Part shown: in pieces, positions 6,562 to 6,743 of the stretch
Numbering within the stretch: the first letter of the stretch is position 1
How the letters are laid out: each line of letters opens with the position of its first letter
NCBI GenBank assembly: GCA_023379515.1
Contig: JAMCQQ010000044.1
Coordinates: 1-6,743, forward strand
Reading direction: 5' to 3'
Source of the DNA: Actinomycetota bacterium
Lineage (GTDB): Bacteria > Actinomycetota > Humimicrobiia > Humimicrobiales > Humimicrobiaceae
Length of the DNA: 6,743 nucleotides
Notes under the pieces: model-generated
The model's input: the letters and a program-made list of their open reading frames with translations, nothing else
Told to the model about the DNA's origin: nothing
Databases searched by the model: none
Position numbers and translations under genes: made by a program

Positions 6562-6564
6562 GCT
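6549..6564. promoter_or_regulatory. Perfect 16-bp palindrome, candidate operator
   Basis: AGCTTTAATTAAAGCT equals its own reverse complement over all 16 bases. It covers the -35 region of pyk in the divergent gap between pyk and the gene at 6637. The position suits a dimeric repressor or activator acting on pyk; no known regulator motif is recognised. A hairpin would have no loop and no T-run, so a terminator is unlikely. Confidence 0.4.
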
Positions 6565-6621
6565 CGTTTGAATAAAGAACAAAATTTAGAATTTAACAAC
6601 CTGTACCGATATAATGGATTT

Positions 6622-6630
6622 TGTTATAAT
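6622..6630 (+). promoter_or_regulatory. Leaderless extended -10 promoter of the gene at 6637 (TGTTATAAT)
   Basis: TGT precedes a perfect TATAAT (6625-6630), and exactly six bases lie before the GTG at 6637. This is the same nine-base element and spacing as at 4776-4784. The -35 is weak (TGTACC at 6602-6607, 17-bp spacer). A second TATAAT lies at 6610-6615. Confidence 0.6.
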
Positions 6631-6636
6631 TTAACT

Positions 6637-6743
6637 GTGGAAAGTATTCTTCGCTTCAAAAAAATTAAAATTACGGAAGCACTGGTTTTAAAAACGATAC
6701 TTGCATGGATTTTTATTCTTCCAAATGGCCTGGTCGTAAATTC
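6637..6743 (+). CDS. Start of an unidentified gene, hydrophobic N-terminus (35 codons, cut by window edge)
   Basis: An open frame begins at GTG 6637 and runs off the right edge after 35 full codons. The first 14 residues are basic (R6, K8, K9, K11), then a hydrophobic run from about residue 15 to 34 (LVLKTILAWIFILPNGLVV) looks like a first membrane segment or signal anchor. Too little is present to name the product; an integral membrane protein is the most likely class. The start is chosen from the extended -10 placed six bases upstream, matching the other leaderless genes here. No Shine-Dalgarno is visible. Confidence 0.6.
   Translation, partial: MESILRFKKIKITEALVLKTILAWIFILPNGLVVN

Noticed and set aside
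1..6743. Defence system, mobile element, CRISPR array or RNA gene
   Set aside because: No transposase, integrase, nuclease or toxin-antitoxin motif, no spaced repeats of CRISPR type and no tRNA/rRNA sequence was recognised in the window.

Overview
The window is an AT-rich bacterial chromosome segment, by eye about 35-40% G+C. It holds seven genes with visible ends or starts plus one gene only just begun at the right edge. Genes are small and tightly spaced. TGA ends one gene and conserved glycines of UvrA use GGN codons, so the standard bacterial code fits. The recurring promoter has a near-perfect TATAAT placed so close to the start codon that transcripts would be leaderless or nearly so, and no Shine-Dalgarno sequence is visible at any start. 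Together with several unrecognised genes, a pyruvate kinase lacking its C-terminal domain and a foldase-like protein lacking its PPIase domain, this suggests a reduced-genome lineage such as the Candidate Phyla Radiation (Patescibacteria, perhaps Microgenomates). That placement is inference; no marker gene in the window settles it.

Layout. Bases 1-1898 (minus) are the N-terminal two thirds of uvrA, cut by the left edge at the junction between its two ATPase halves. A 138-base divergent gap carries promoters for uvrA and for a plus-strand run of genes. That run starts with three genes I do not recognise: a small basic protein (2037-2417), a 309-residue protein with a faint resemblance to the DUF218/YdcF fold (2487-3416), and a 171-residue protein that starts 4 bases later (3421-3936). 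Next come a membrane PAP2-type lipid phosphatase with a complete catalytic triad of motifs (3993-4721) and a membrane-anchored SurA_N-like protein (4791-5516). The latter converges on a minus-strand pyruvate kinase (5513-6523), and the two stop codons share the four bases TTAA. A 113-base divergent gap with a 16-bp perfect palindrome separates pyruvate kinase from the start of another plus-strand gene (GTG at 6637), which leaves the window after 35 codons.

How they work together. uvrA (nucleotide excision repair) and pyk (glycolysis) are housekeeping genes at the flanks. The PAP2 phosphatase and SurA_N-like protein both belong to the cell envelope (lipid carrier or phospholipid dephosphorylation; folding of exported proteins), but each has its own promoter, so they are neighbours rather than a clear operon. 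Only the 2487/3421 pair looks co-transcribed. I see no mobile element, tRNA, rRNA, CRISPR array or convincing intrinsic terminator. The points most worth a second look are the leaderless promoter geometry, the unrecognised gene cluster, and the trimmed pyruvate kinase with an unusual potassium-site motif.
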